This document shows positions 39,676 to 47,643 of a stretch of DNA of 64,000 nt, piece after piece. Origin of the DNA: Magnetospirillum sp. (lineage in GTDB: Bacteria; Pseudomonadota; Alphaproteobacteria; CACIAM-22H2); the NCBI GenBank assembly GCA_027532905.1, contig JAPZUA010000002.1, positions 186,001 through 250,000 of the forward strand, read 5' to 3'. Position numbers and translations under genes: made by a program. Each line of letters opens with the position of its first letter. Within the stretch, counting starts at the first letter, position 1. Below the pieces are notes generated by a model. The model had not been told where the DNA came from and ran no database searches. It saw only the letters and a list, made by a program, of their open reading frames with translations.

Positions 39676-40004
39676 TGTTCTTCGTCCGCCTGCTTGAGTT
39701 CGGCGAGCTTCAGCACGAGTTCTTCTTCGCCGATCACGTCTTTTTCGACCATCACGTTGGCGACCGCCTGGATCCATTTTTCGTAGTAGGCGAGATCGTC
39801 GTAGATGTCGGCAGGCAGGGACTCGATCGCGTTGCGCAGTTCGTCCGTGCGCATGAGGCGGCGGCTCGGATGGTTCAGGAGATTGACGAGCGCGTCGACC
39901 TGCTTGTCGAACTGCGACAATTCATGGTCGGTGCGGTCGATGGGCTGCGTCGCAAACGGTGCGACGCCGCCCATGTCGTGGTGCGATCGCGAAGGATGAT
40001 TCAT
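39672..40004 (-). CDS. Nitrile hydratase beta N-terminal part / ScnB-like subunit
   Basis: This 110-residue protein has HHDMGGVAPFATQPI at its start, the usual beginning of nitrile hydratase beta. Helical segments follow (ELSQFDKQVDALVNLLN, RRLMRTDELRNAIESLP, YYEKWIQAVANVMVEKDVIGEEEL). It stops at the point where the SH3-fold part begins in other enzymes. It starts 10 bases after the histidine kinase gene. Gene order (N-part, C-part, alpha) equals scnB-scnA-scnC. No strong ribosome site is visible, so coupling to the kinase gene is possible. Confidence 0.88.
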   Translation of the reverse strand: MNHPSRSHHDMGGVAPFATQPIDRTDHELSQFDKQVDALVNLLNHPSRRLMRTDELRNAIESLPADIYDDLAYYEKWIQAVANVMVEKDVIGEEELVLKLAELKQADEEQ

Positions 40005-40014
40005 GAAAGAGAGT

Positions 40015-41850
40015 TTAGCGCCGCGCGTTTGCCAAGCCAAGAGCGGGTTGGAGCGGCGCCGCGTCCGTGGACGGGCCTGGACCAAAACGTGCGCAGGCGC
40101 GCAAGCCGCCTTGCGCGCGGTTCGCGACGACGAGGTCGCCGCCATGGGCGCGCGCAATTTCGCGCGAGATGGAAAGACCCAGACCCGTCCCAACGGGCCG
40201 CGCAGTGGCGATGTTCGGATCGCCGAACGGCTCCATCATCGTTTCGAGCTGATCGGCGGCAATGCCCGGACCTCGGTCGGCGACGCAAAGCTCGATCGCG
40301 CCTTCGAGGCTTCTCAGATGTACGTCGATCGTGCCGCCAGTCGGGCTGTGACGCACGGCATTGCTGAGTAGGTTGACGGCGACCTGAACAAACCGCATGC
40401 GGTCGAATTGTCCCACGAGCGGTTCGTTCGGCAGATCGCATGCGACGACGAGTTCCTTGCGGTCGGTCGCGTCGCGCACGATGGCGAGTGCGTCCCCAAG
40501 GGCTGCGTTCGCGTCGGCTTCGGCGATTTCCAGAGCCGCTGGATCGAGTTCGATGCGCGACATGTCGAGCAGGGTTGCGACGAGGCGGTCGAGATGCTTG
40601 GCCGAGCGCAAGACGAGATCGAGGCTTTCTTTGGAATCGTCCGAGACCGTTCCCTTGTAGCCGAGGCGCACCATTTCGGTGAAACCGATCATGGCATTGA
40701 GCGGCGTGCGCAGCTCGTGGCTGAGATTGGCCAGAAGTTTGGTTTTGCTGCGGTTCGCGCGTTCGGACTGGCGCATGGCGGTTTGGGCACGTTCGACCGA
40801 GGCTCGGAGTTCGCGAATAAGGCCGAGCCGCATGCGGTTTTCGCGTTCCACGAGGTAGCCGGTCGTCGCAAGAAGCGCCAGGGCGAGCCCGGCCGCGCCG
40901 ATGGCCAAATACGCGTGCATGCGCGCCTCTTCGAGCAACGGACTGCGGTTTGCGCCAGCGGACACGAACACTGGAAATGCAGGATTGTTGCGCCACGCCC
41001 CGATCCTGGTCTCGCCATCGAAGGGCGAGACGGCCTTGAATGTGCCGCTCTCGCGCGCCGGATCGCGCTGCCTGATCGGCGGCAGCGCATCGTAGCGGAC
41101 GCCGATCCGCACGTTGTCGTCTGTCGATGCCGCCAGCAGAACCCCGTCGTTGCGCCACAGACGCGCCGTGGCGCCGAGCGTGGCGAGCCGAGGGGCGAGC
41201 GCTTGCTTTAGTAGCGGCAGCGGAACGCCGACGGCGACGACGGCGATACGATTGCCGTCGATATCGAAGATCGATCGCGCGACCGGGATCAGGGTCGTCT
41301 TGAAAACCGCCGATTCGAATGGCGTACCGAGAACGTAGTCGGGCGCGTCGGGTTCACCCAGACGCCGAAAATAGTCGAGCGCGCTCAAATCACGCCCCAG
41401 CCCCTGGCGCGAGCCGCCGGTGAATTCGACGATGCCCCAGTTGTTCTGCACGACGACGCCCAAGACGACCGGATTGCGCAAAAGTGCTCTGTCGATCGTC
41501 GCATTGAGCGCGCGGTCGGCGTCCGCGCGCATTTCGCTGCCGCCCAATCTCACTTCCGTTTGCACGGCGATCGTGTCGAGCGTCTGCCGGGCACCCTCGA
41601 GCACGATTTGGATCTGGCGGTTGACGTGCAGGGCTTCGAGTTCGACTTGCTGGACGCTGAGGCTCTCGGCTTCGCCGAATTTGTTGCGCACATTCCAGTA
41701 GGTCCCGAGCACGATCAGCAACGCCAGAAGCGCGCGCATTGCGAAAGTTCCCCACCGCGTTTTGGGGCGGCCTATGCGGCCGAATTCGCTCTCGCTTCGC
41801 TGCTTGTCTGCGCTTCTGTCGTTCTGTCGAACCGGATTCTCTGTGCGCAT
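40015..41850 (-). CDS. Membrane sensor histidine kinase with Cache-like input domain
   Basis: This 611-residue protein has a first membrane helix at about 37-52 (MRALLALLIVLGTYW) and an extracellular sensor of about 250 residues with the double-Cache look (RALNATIDRALLRNPVVLGVVVQNN, LSALDYFRRLGEPDAPDYVLG, ARSIFDIDGNRIAVVAVG). A second helix (AYLAIGAAGLALALLATTGYLV) and a coiled coil follow. The kinase core is next: H-box NLSHELRTPLNAMIGF, N-box VNLLSNAVRHSPTGG, G1 DRGPGIAADQL and G2 GTGLGLSI. No response regulator is adjacent. The next gene starts 10 bases later, which suggests co-transcription with the three-subunit hydratase. Confidence 0.9.
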   Translation of the reverse strand: MRTENPVRQNDRSADKQRSESEFGRIGRPKTRWGTFAMRALLALLIVLGTYWNVRNKFGEAESLSVQQVELEALHVNRQIQIVLEGARQTLDTIAVQTEVRLGGSEMRADADRALNATIDRALLRNPVVLGVVVQNNWGIVEFTGGSRQGLGRDLSALDYFRRLGEPDAPDYVLGTPFESAVFKTTLIPVARSIFDIDGNRIAVVAVGVPLPLLKQALAPRLATLGATARLWRNDGVLLAASTDDNVRIGVRYDALPPIRQRDPARESGTFKAVSPFDGETRIGAWRNNPAFPVFVSAGANRSPLLEEARMHAYLAIGAAGLALALLATTGYLVERENRMRLGLIRELRASVERAQTAMRQSERANRSKTKLLANLSHELRTPLNAMIGFTEMVRLGYKGTVSDDSKESLDLVLRSAKHLDRLVATLLDMSRIELDPAALEIAEADANAALGDALAIVRDATDRKELVVACDLPNEPLVGQFDRMRFVQVAVNLLSNAVRHSPTGGTIDVHLRSLEGAIELCVADRGPGIAADQLETMMEPFGDPNIATARPVGTGLGLSISREIARAHGGDLVVANRAQGGLRACARFGPGPSTDAAPLQPALGLANARR

Positions 41851-41917
41851 TTTTTCTCGTTTTGGGCGGGCACGATGCAAGGACACGGTGCGGCGTTCTC
41901 CCCTTATATGCGCAGTA

Positions 41918-41938
41918 TTGTTATTATGTTTATAACAA
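41918..41938. promoter_or_regulatory. AT-rich inverted repeat upstream of the kinase gene
   Basis: TTGTTAT (41918-41924) and ATAACAA (41932-41938) form a perfect 7-base inverted repeat with a 7-base spacer. It lies between the radC stop and the kinase start, in the most AT-rich stretch of this part of the window. A TATAAG box on the minus strand lies just downstream (about 41904-41909). It could be an operator or part of the kinase promoter; no T-run marks it as a terminator. Confidence 0.4.
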
Positions 41939-41954
41939 ATTATTAACCGCGCAG

Positions 41955-42665
41955 TCAGATCAGCCCCAGGCTTTTGAAGCTGCTGTGACCGTTGCGGCCG
42001 ATCACGAGATGGTCGTGGACCGCCACGCCGATCGCGGCGAGCGCTTTGGCGATGTCCTTCGTTATCGCAATGTCGGCCGGACTAGGCTTGGGATCGCCCG
42101 ACGGGTGGTTGTGGACCAGGATGACGGCACTCGCCGACAGCTCGAGGCAGCGTTTGGCGACCTCGCGCGGATAGACGGGTGCGTGGTCGATCGTGCCGAC
42201 TTGGTGCACCTCGTCGTGCACGAGCTGGTTTTTGCGGTCGAGGAACAGCAGCCGGAAGTGCTCTTTCTTGGCGCGCGCCATGTCGGCGCGGCAATAGTCG
42301 ATGAGCTTGTTCCAGCTCGACAGGACGGGCTCTTCCATCGCCTCCTGGCGCGCCAAGCGTACGGCGGCCTCGCGCACAGCCAGCAGCGTGTCGATCGCGA
42401 CCTCGCCGAGGCCGTCGATGCGCGTTAGCGCCGCGCGCTCGGCCGAAAGCACGTCGGCATAGCCGCCGAAGCGGTCGATCAGCGTTTTGGCGAGCGGCTT
42501 CACGTCGCGGCGCGGGATTGCGGCGAACAGCAGCAGTTCGAGGAGTTCATAGTCGTTGAGCGAAGCGGCCCCAGCGCGCCGGAAACGCTCGCGCAGGCGC
42601 TGGCGATGGCCGTGATAATGTGGCGCCCGGTCGTCGTCGTCCGGTTCGGCCTGCTCGCCCGGCAC
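41955..42665 (-). CDS. radC: RadC-family JAMM protein
   Basis: This protein of about 236 residues has the helix-hairpin-helix part (LNDYELLELLLFAAIPRRDVKPLAKTLIDRFGGYADVLSA, IDGLGEVAIDTLLAV). The JAMM metalloprotease-like domain follows, with EHFRLLFLDRKNQLVHDEVHQVGT and the zinc site VHNHPSGDPKPSPADIAIT. Despite the name, a role in DNA repair has been questioned. The GTG at 42665 lies two bases after the map stop and gives a normal length. Confidence 0.9.
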   Translation of the reverse strand: MPGEQAEPDDDDRAPHYHGHRQRLRERFRRAGAASLNDYELLELLLFAAIPRRDVKPLAKTLIDRFGGYADVLSAERAALTRIDGLGEVAIDTLLAVREAAVRLARQEAMEEPVLSSWNKLIDYCRADMARAKKEHFRLLFLDRKNQLVHDEVHQVGTIDHAPVYPREVAKRCLELSASAVILVHNHPSGDPKPSPADIAITKDIAKALAAIGVAVHDHLVIGRNGHSSFKSLGLI

Positions 42666-42667
42666 GC

Positions 42668-43513
42668 TCAGATCGCGTAGGGCGGCTTGTCGAGGCCGCG
42701 CGGCGAGGTGGTGAAAATCTCGTAGCCGGTTTGCGTCACGCCGATCGAGTGTTCGAACTGCGCCGACAGCGAGCGGTCTTTGGTCACGGCCGTCCAGCCG
42801 TCGGACAGCACCTTCACGCGCCAGTCGCCGGCATTGATCATCGGTTCGATCGTGAAGAACATGCCGGACACAAGCTTGAGCCCGGTTCCGGCCTTGCCGT
42901 AATGCAAGACCGAGGGCGCGTCGTGGAACACGCGGCCGAGCCCGTGGCCGCAGAAATCGCGCACGACCGAGAAGCGCTGGGCTTCGGCGTGGCGCTGGAT
43001 CGCCGCTCCGATGTCGCCAAGCGTCGCACCTGGGCGCACGACGGCAATGCCCGCCATCATCGCCTCGTAGGTCGTGTCGATGAGTTTGCGCGCCTTGATG
43101 CCGACCTCGCCCACCAGAAACATGCGGCTCGTGTCGCCGTACCAGCCGTCGAGGATCGTCGTCACGTCGAGATTGACGATGTCGCCGTCTTCGAGCTGCT
43201 TGTCGCCTGGAATGCCGTGGCATACGACATGGTTCACCGACGTGCAGATCGATTTAGGGAAGCCCTTGTAGCCGAGCGGCGCGCAGATCGCACCGTGGCC
43301 GACGATGAATTCGTGGCACAGACGGTCGAGCTCGCCCGTGGTGATGCCCGGCTTTACGAAGGGCGCGATGTAGTCGAGCGTTTCGGCCGCCAAGCGGCCG
43401 GCCTTGCGCATGCCCTCGAAATCGGCAGCTGTGTGGCGCTTCACCGCACGGCCCTCGGAATCGATCAGCGGGGCGGCATCGACCAGCGATGCGGTATCTG
43501 AAATCTCGTCCAT
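42668..43513 (-). CDS. map: Methionine aminopeptidase, type I
   Basis: Map removes the initiator methionine from new proteins. The 281-residue enzyme has the N-terminal substrate region and the five metal ligands in their usual contexts: NLDVTTILDGWYGDTSRMF (two aspartates), FCGHGLGRVFHDAPSVLHY (histidine), FFTIEPMINAG (glutamate) and LSAQFEHSIGV (glutamate). The N-terminal 30 residues (DEISDTASLVDAAPLIDSEG) are an acidic extension beyond the E. coli length. ATG 43513 is the best start. Confidence 0.96.
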   Translation of the reverse strand: MDEISDTASLVDAAPLIDSEGRAVKRHTAADFEGMRKAGRLAAETLDYIAPFVKPGITTGELDRLCHEFIVGHGAICAPLGYKGFPKSICTSVNHVVCHGIPGDKQLEDGDIVNLDVTTILDGWYGDTSRMFLVGEVGIKARKLIDTTYEAMMAGIAVVRPGATLGDIGAAIQRHAEAQRFSVVRDFCGHGLGRVFHDAPSVLHYGKAGTGLKLVSGMFFTIEPMINAGDWRVKVLSDGWTAVTKDRSLSAQFEHSIGVTQTGYEIFTTSPRGLDKPPYAI

Positions 43514-43523
43514 ATTCGGCAAT

Positions 43524-44219
43524 TTAGACTTTCGCCCCAGGCTGCACAAGCCGGGCTGCCGCAAAGGGGTCGCCGCCGGCGGCATAGTCGGCGGCGGCGT
43601 CCGGGTTTTCCTGCAGGATTGCGAGCGCCAACAGCAATTCGAGCGTTTCGGCGCTCATTCCGTGCGCGTTGAGCGCCTGGCCTAGACCCGCCAAGGTCGC
43701 ATCGCCGAGCGACACGGGCTCGATCGGGATCGGCCGGTTCGGATCGACCGGCTCGTCGCGCACGCCCTCGTAGCGGCGCTGGCAGTAGGCGGCGTCGCGC
43801 GAATAGACGGCGCGGCAGCGATTGGGGCGCACTTCGTAGATGGCGCAGCCCGAAGCTTCCAGAAACGGGCAGGGCGTGCGCGCGGCCCGGCGCGCCTCGG
43901 CATCGAGCCCGAGCAGATCTGGAAGCAGGGCACGCAACCGCGTTTCGAGGGCGGTTCCGGCGATGAATTCTTGGACCGCGAGCGCTTCGGCCCCGAGGAT
44001 CGCCACGTGTTGATGGCAGCACCAGTTGCAGCCGGCTTTGCAGGCGATGGCCCCCTCGGCCTCCACGTCGGCGCGCTCGTTGGCCCACGCACGGTCGAAC
44101 ATCGTGTGTGCCGCACGCGCGGCCGCAGCCGCGGCGGTGGGCGTATGGTTGCCCGCCAATGCGTCTTCCGCGCGGAACCGGGCGGCGAGGAGGGCTGCTT
44201 GCATCGTGCTTTGTGCCAT
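43524..44219 (-). CDS. YkgJ-family cysteine cluster protein
   Basis: This 231-residue protein has a cysteine-rich core, ACKAGCNWCCHQHVAILGAEA, then ARTPCPFLEASGCAIYEVRPNRCRAVYSRDAAYCQRRY. This fits the CxxxCxxC-type cluster (Fe-S or zinc) of the YkgJ/UPF0153 family. The function is unknown. The N-terminal third is alanine-rich and helical. It lies 10 bases upstream of map on the same strand and is divergent from the CinA-like gene. Confidence 0.85.
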   Translation of the reverse strand: MAQSTMQAALLAARFRAEDALAGNHTPTAAAAAARAAHTMFDRAWANERADVEAEGAIACKAGCNWCCHQHVAILGAEALAVQEFIAGTALETRLRALLPDLLGLDAEARRAARTPCPFLEASGCAIYEVRPNRCRAVYSRDAAYCQRRYEGVRDEPVDPNRPIPIEPVSLGDATLAGLGQALNAHGMSAETLELLLALAILQENPDAAADYAAGGDPFAAARLVQPGAKV

Positions 44220-44286
44220 GGCGGTCCTCGTTCTATTGTCCGCTCGCCGCCTTTTGGCAAGCAGGATTCGCGAAAGCAGCCCCGAT

Positions 44287-45051
44287 ATGGACCAACCGAG
44301 CCCCACCGCCTGCATCCTCGTCGTCGGCAACGAGATACTCTCGGGCCGCACGAAGGACACCAATTCGGGCTGGCTCGCCGAGCGCCTGACCACGCTCGGC
44401 ATCCGCCTGCGCGAGATCCGCACGATCCCGGACGTGGCGGAAACGATCGTCGCGGTCGTCAACGAGGTACGCGCCAAATACACCTACGTGTTCACGAGCG
44501 GCGGTATCGGTCCGACGCACGACGACATTACGGCCGAATGCATCGCCAAAGCCTTCGGCGTGCCGTGGGAGCTGAATCTGGAGGCGCGCGCCATTCTGCG
44601 CAGCAACTACGCGTCGGACGACGACCTCACGCCCGCCCGCCTGCGCATGGCGACGTTGCCGCGCGGGGCCGCATTGATCGCCAACCCCGTCAGCAAGGCG
44701 CCGGGCTTCCGCATGGAAAACGTCTACACGATGGCGGGCGTGCCGCGCGTGCTGCATGCGATGTTCGACGGTATCGCGGGCGAACTCGTCGGCGGGCCCG
44801 TGCTGCTCGCCCACAGCGTGGTCGGCAACGTCGCCGAGGGGCGCATCGCCGACGGTCTTGCGGCCCTGCAGGCGCGCCATCCCGATCTCGATATCGGCTC
44901 CTATCCCAACGTTCGGCCCGACGGCAGTTTCCGCAACGCCGTTGTGCTGCGCGGCCCCGACCGTGCAAGATTGGCGACGGTCGCGCGCGAAGTCGTATCC
45001 CTCATCGAAGGGCTCGGCGGTACGGCCAGCGACGAGCCGCCGCTGTTATGA
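44287..45051 (+). CDS. CinA-like molybdopterin-binding-fold protein
   Basis: This 254-residue protein has the MoaB/MogA fold of the CinA N-terminal domain: ACILVVGNEILSGRTKDTNSGWLAERLTTLGIRL, VFTSGGIGPTHDDITAECIAKAFG and NPVSKAPGFRMENVYTMAGVPRVLHAMF. It lacks the C-terminal nicotinamide-nucleotide amidase domain of full CinA. Relatives with both parts act as ADP-ribose pyrophosphatase/NMN amidase. The ATG at 44287 is the conserved-looking start. The tRNA-Leu gene follows 14 bases after the stop. Confidence 0.88.
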   Translation: MDQPSPTACILVVGNEILSGRTKDTNSGWLAERLTTLGIRLREIRTIPDVAETIVAVVNEVRAKYTYVFTSGGIGPTHDDITAECIAKAFGVPWELNLEARAILRSNYASDDDLTPARLRMATLPRGAALIANPVSKAPGFRMENVYTMAGVPRVLHAMFDGIAGELVGGPVLLAHSVVGNVAEGRIADGLAALQARHPDLDIGSYPNVRPDGSFRNAVVLRGPDRARLATVAREVVSLIEGLGGTASDEPPLL

Positions 45052-45065
45052 CCTTGTCGCTCCGT

Positions 45066-45152
45066 CCCGGCTTGGCGGAATTGGTAGACGCAACGGACTT
45101 AAAATCCGTGGATCTTTCGATCGTACCGGTTCAAGTCCGGTAGCCGGGACCA
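45066..45152 (+). tRNA. tRNA-Leu (anticodon UAA)
   Basis: An 87-base class II tRNA with acceptor stem CCCGGCT (45066-45072) / AGCCGGG (45142-45148), discriminator A and encoded CCA (45150-45152). The D-arm GGCGGAATTGGTAGACGC is typical of leucine tRNAs. The anticodon loop CTTAAAA has TAA at 45100-45102. A long variable arm and GGTTCAAGTCC follow. The first base pair C1-G72 is less common than G-C. Confidence 0.95.
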
Positions 45153-45272
45153 ACTTATCGCGGTGCACCGGCGTTCTTTGCGAATCTGGCTCGTGTGCTA
45201 GCGTAGTTTATCGGATTCGCGGGATGGCGCGCTCGGCGCTGCGGCAGGCAAAACGGATTTGGGCACACGAAG

Positions 45273-45644
45273 ATGGGCTATCAGGGCTTCAATATGGCTT
45301 ACGTACCGATGCTGAGCGAAGTCGCCTACGACTATCGCCCGCCCGACGCAGGCTGTTTCGTCTACGGTGCGGACACACCGTGGGGCCGGCTCGAGGTTGA
45401 AGTGACGGTGACCGACAGCGGCATCTACGCGGTCGAAGTGTTCCACACGCAAGACGGCGCTGCGCGCGCGCCGTTCCGCCCGGCCCTCGACGATGCTTAC
45501 CATTGGTCCACGCTACATCCCGAGCAGGCGGCCTTGTTCGCCGCGACCGTGGCGGCGCGCTATCTCGAACAGCGCGCGACCGGCGAGGCGACGATGGATT
45601 TGGGCCAGCTGCAGCAATTGCTCGCCAAAATCGTCGGGCGCTAG
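45273..45644 (+). CDS. Hypothetical protein, 123 residues
   Basis: The family is not recognised. The protein is acidic and aromatic-rich at the start ([31 protein letters not shown]), with a predicted beta segment ([25 protein letters not shown]). The C-terminal part is helical ([23 protein letters not shown] and [14 protein letters not shown]). The C-terminal repeat of leucines could mediate dimerisation. A second ATG at 45294 is an alternative start. Its stop overlaps the stop of the convergent rimO by four bases. Confidence 0.65.
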   Translation: MGYQGFNMAYVPMLSEVAYDYRPPDAGCFVYGADTPWGRLEVEVTVTDSGIYAVEVFHTQDGAARAPFRPALDDAYHWSTLHPEQAALFAATVAARYLEQRATGEATMDLGQLQQLLAKIVGR

Positions 45645-47005
45645 ACGGTCCGTCTTCCGGTCAAATCGTAGGCGTCGGCCGAGGCGATCGCGACTTTGAC
45701 GATCTCGCCCACGCGCACGTCTTTGGCACCGCGGATCGTGACTTTGCCGTCGATCTCGGGCGCGTCGGCCTTCGAGCGGCCGATCGCGTTCTTGCCGTCG
45801 ATGCTGTCGACCAGCACGTCGATCGTGCGCCCGACATAGCGCTTGAGGCGCTTGGCGCTGATCTTCTGCTGGGCGGCCATCAGGCGATGCCAGCGCTCTT
45901 CTTTGACCGCCTCGGGCACGGGGTTCGCAAGTTCGTTGGCGGCGGCACCGGCAACGGGCTCGTATTTGAAGCAGCCCACGCGGTCGAGTTCGGCTTCTTC
46001 GAGCCAGTCGAGCAGGAATTCGAAATCGGCCTCGGTCTCGCCGGGGAAACCCACGATGAAGGTCGAGCGAACGGTCATGTCGGGCACTTGGCGGCGCCAA
46101 TCCTGGATGCGCTCGAGCACGCGTTCCTGGTTGGCGGGTCGGCGCATTGCTTTGAGCACGTTCGGTGCCGCGTGTTGGAACGGAATGTCGAGATAGGGCA
46201 GGATTTTGCCTGCCGCCATCAGCGGGATCACGTCGTCCACATGCGGATAGGGATAGACGTAGTGCAGGCGCACCCACACGCCGAGTTCGCCCAAGGCCTC
46301 GCAAAGATCGGTCATGTGCGCGCGCACCGGGCGTTTGCGCCACGGGCTCGTCGCGTGTTTGATGTCAACGCCGTAGGCCGACGTGTCTTGGCTGATCACG
46401 AGGAGCTCGCGCACGCCCGCAAGTGCGAGACGCTCGGCCTCGATCATCACGTCGCCTGCAGGCCGGCTCGCGAGTTTGCCGCGCATCGACGGGATGATGC
46501 AGAAGCTGCAGCTGTGGTTGCAGCCTTCCGAGATTTTGAGATAGGCGAAATGGCGCGGCGTGAGTTTGATGCCGTGTACGGGCACGAGATCGACATACGG
46601 GTTGTGACGCGGCGGTACCGCTTCGTGTACGGCGTTCACGACCGCTTCGTACTGGTGCGGGCCGCTCACCGACAGCACCTTGGGGTGCGTCTTGCGGATG
46701 AGGTCGCTTTCCGCACCCAGGCACCCAGTCACGATCACGCGGCCGTTTTCGGCCAGAGCTTCGCCGATCGCGTCGAGCGACTCCTGGCGGGCTGAATCGA
46801 GAAAGCCGCAGGTATTGACGATCACCGCGTCGGCGCCGTCGTAGGTCGGGGCGATTTCGTAGCCCTCGGCGCGCAGCTTGGTCAAAATGCGTTCGGAATC
46901 GACCAAGGCTTTCGGGCAGCCGAGGCTGACGATGCCAATGCGCGGGGCCGCGTTCGCGGATGCCTTTTTGGCGGAGGAGCGGGCGGGAGCGGAGGTTGGG
47001 GCCAT
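45641..47005 (-). CDS. rimO: Ribosomal protein S12 methylthiotransferase
   Basis: RimO is a radical-SAM enzyme that methylthiolates Asp88 of ribosomal protein S12. The 454-residue protein has the N-terminal UPF0004 cluster domain ([48 protein letters not shown]), the radical-SAM motif [21 protein letters not shown] and a C-terminal TRAM domain. The [12 protein letters not shown] form marks RimO and not MiaB. The N-terminal 18 residues are a basic, alanine-rich extension. ATG 47005 is the start that leaves this extension shortest. Confidence 0.95.
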   Translation of the reverse strand: MAPTSAPARSSAKKASANAAPRIGIVSLGCPKALVDSERILTKLRAEGYEIAPTYDGADAVIVNTCGFLDSARQESLDAIGEALAENGRVIVTGCLGAESDLIRKTHPKVLSVSGPHQYEAVVNAVHEAVPPRHNPYVDLVPVHGIKLTPRHFAYLKISEGCNHSCSFCIIPSMRGKLASRPAGDVMIEAERLALAGVRELLVISQDTSAYGVDIKHATSPWRKRPVRAHMTDLCEALGELGVWVRLHYVYPYPHVDDVIPLMAAGKILPYLDIPFQHAAPNVLKAMRRPANQERVLERIQDWRRQVPDMTVRSTFIVGFPGETEADFEFLLDWLEEAELDRVGCFKYEPVAGAAANELANPVPEAVKEERWHRLMAAQQKISAKRLKRYVGRTIDVLVDSIDGKNAIGRSKADAPEIDGKVTIRGAKDVRVGEIVKVAIASADAYDLTGRRTV

Positions 47006-47064
47006 TGCGGCGCCGTTATAGGGTGTTGCGCGCGCTTGCGCCAGTGCTGCCCTCAAGCGGCGCT

Positions 47065-47643
47065 TTAGCCGCTCGCTTCGGCGCGCGCGGGCGGCCGGTT
47101 GGCTTCTTCGTCGGTCGGCATTGCCGGCGGCGGGGCTTCTTCTTCCGACACGAAGTCTTTGCCGATGATCGCGCGCTCGGTCGGCGCGTTGCGCAGGCGC
47201 GTTTCGGTCCAGATCTCGACCAGTTCGGCGCGCCGCCGGTCGAACTGGATCGCGGTCAGTTTCTGGCGCGCCACGGCAATGCGCTCGCCAAGCCACGGGC
47301 ACATCACGGCGATCGCGTAGCCGCCGAAGCTTGCCCCCAATGCGATCGCCCAGGACCTGAGTTCGGTGTGCACCGGGCGCTGCGGGTCGAACAGGCCGCC
47401 CGTGACGATGGGGGCGATCGCCGCGACCGTCACGGTCGCCGCCGCCCAGCTCAAAAACAGCCGTTCGGGATGGCGGATCGCAAACGGGATCGCAGCCGGC
47501 AGCAGGGCGCCGCCGATGAAGATCAACAGGGCCGGATGCACGAGCACGATCGCGAGCAGGATCATGCCGACGATGCCGGCGATCGCGGCGATCAGCGCCC
47601 ACAGCAGCAAGCGGCGGGTCAGCGGGGTCTTGGGCTCGTTCAT
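47065..47643 (-). CDS. Hypothetical membrane protein next to the pseudokinase
   Basis: The family of this 192-residue protein is not recognised. Three or four hydrophobic helices are visible: [67 protein letters not shown] and [20 protein letters not shown] cytoplasmic tail rich in arginine and glutamate follows ([37 protein letters not shown]). The start overlaps the stop of the pseudokinase gene by four bases, so the two are made together and probably interact at the membrane. Confidence 0.75.
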   Translation of the reverse strand: MNEPKTPLTRRLLLWALIAAIAGIVGMILLAIVLVHPALLIFIGGALLPAAIPFAIRHPERLFLSWAAATVTVAAIAPIVTGGLFDPQRPVHTELRSWAIALGASFGGYAIAVMCPWLGERIAVARQKLTAIQFDRRRAELVEIWTETRLRNAPTERAIIGKDFVSEEEAPPPAMPTDEEANRPPARAEASG

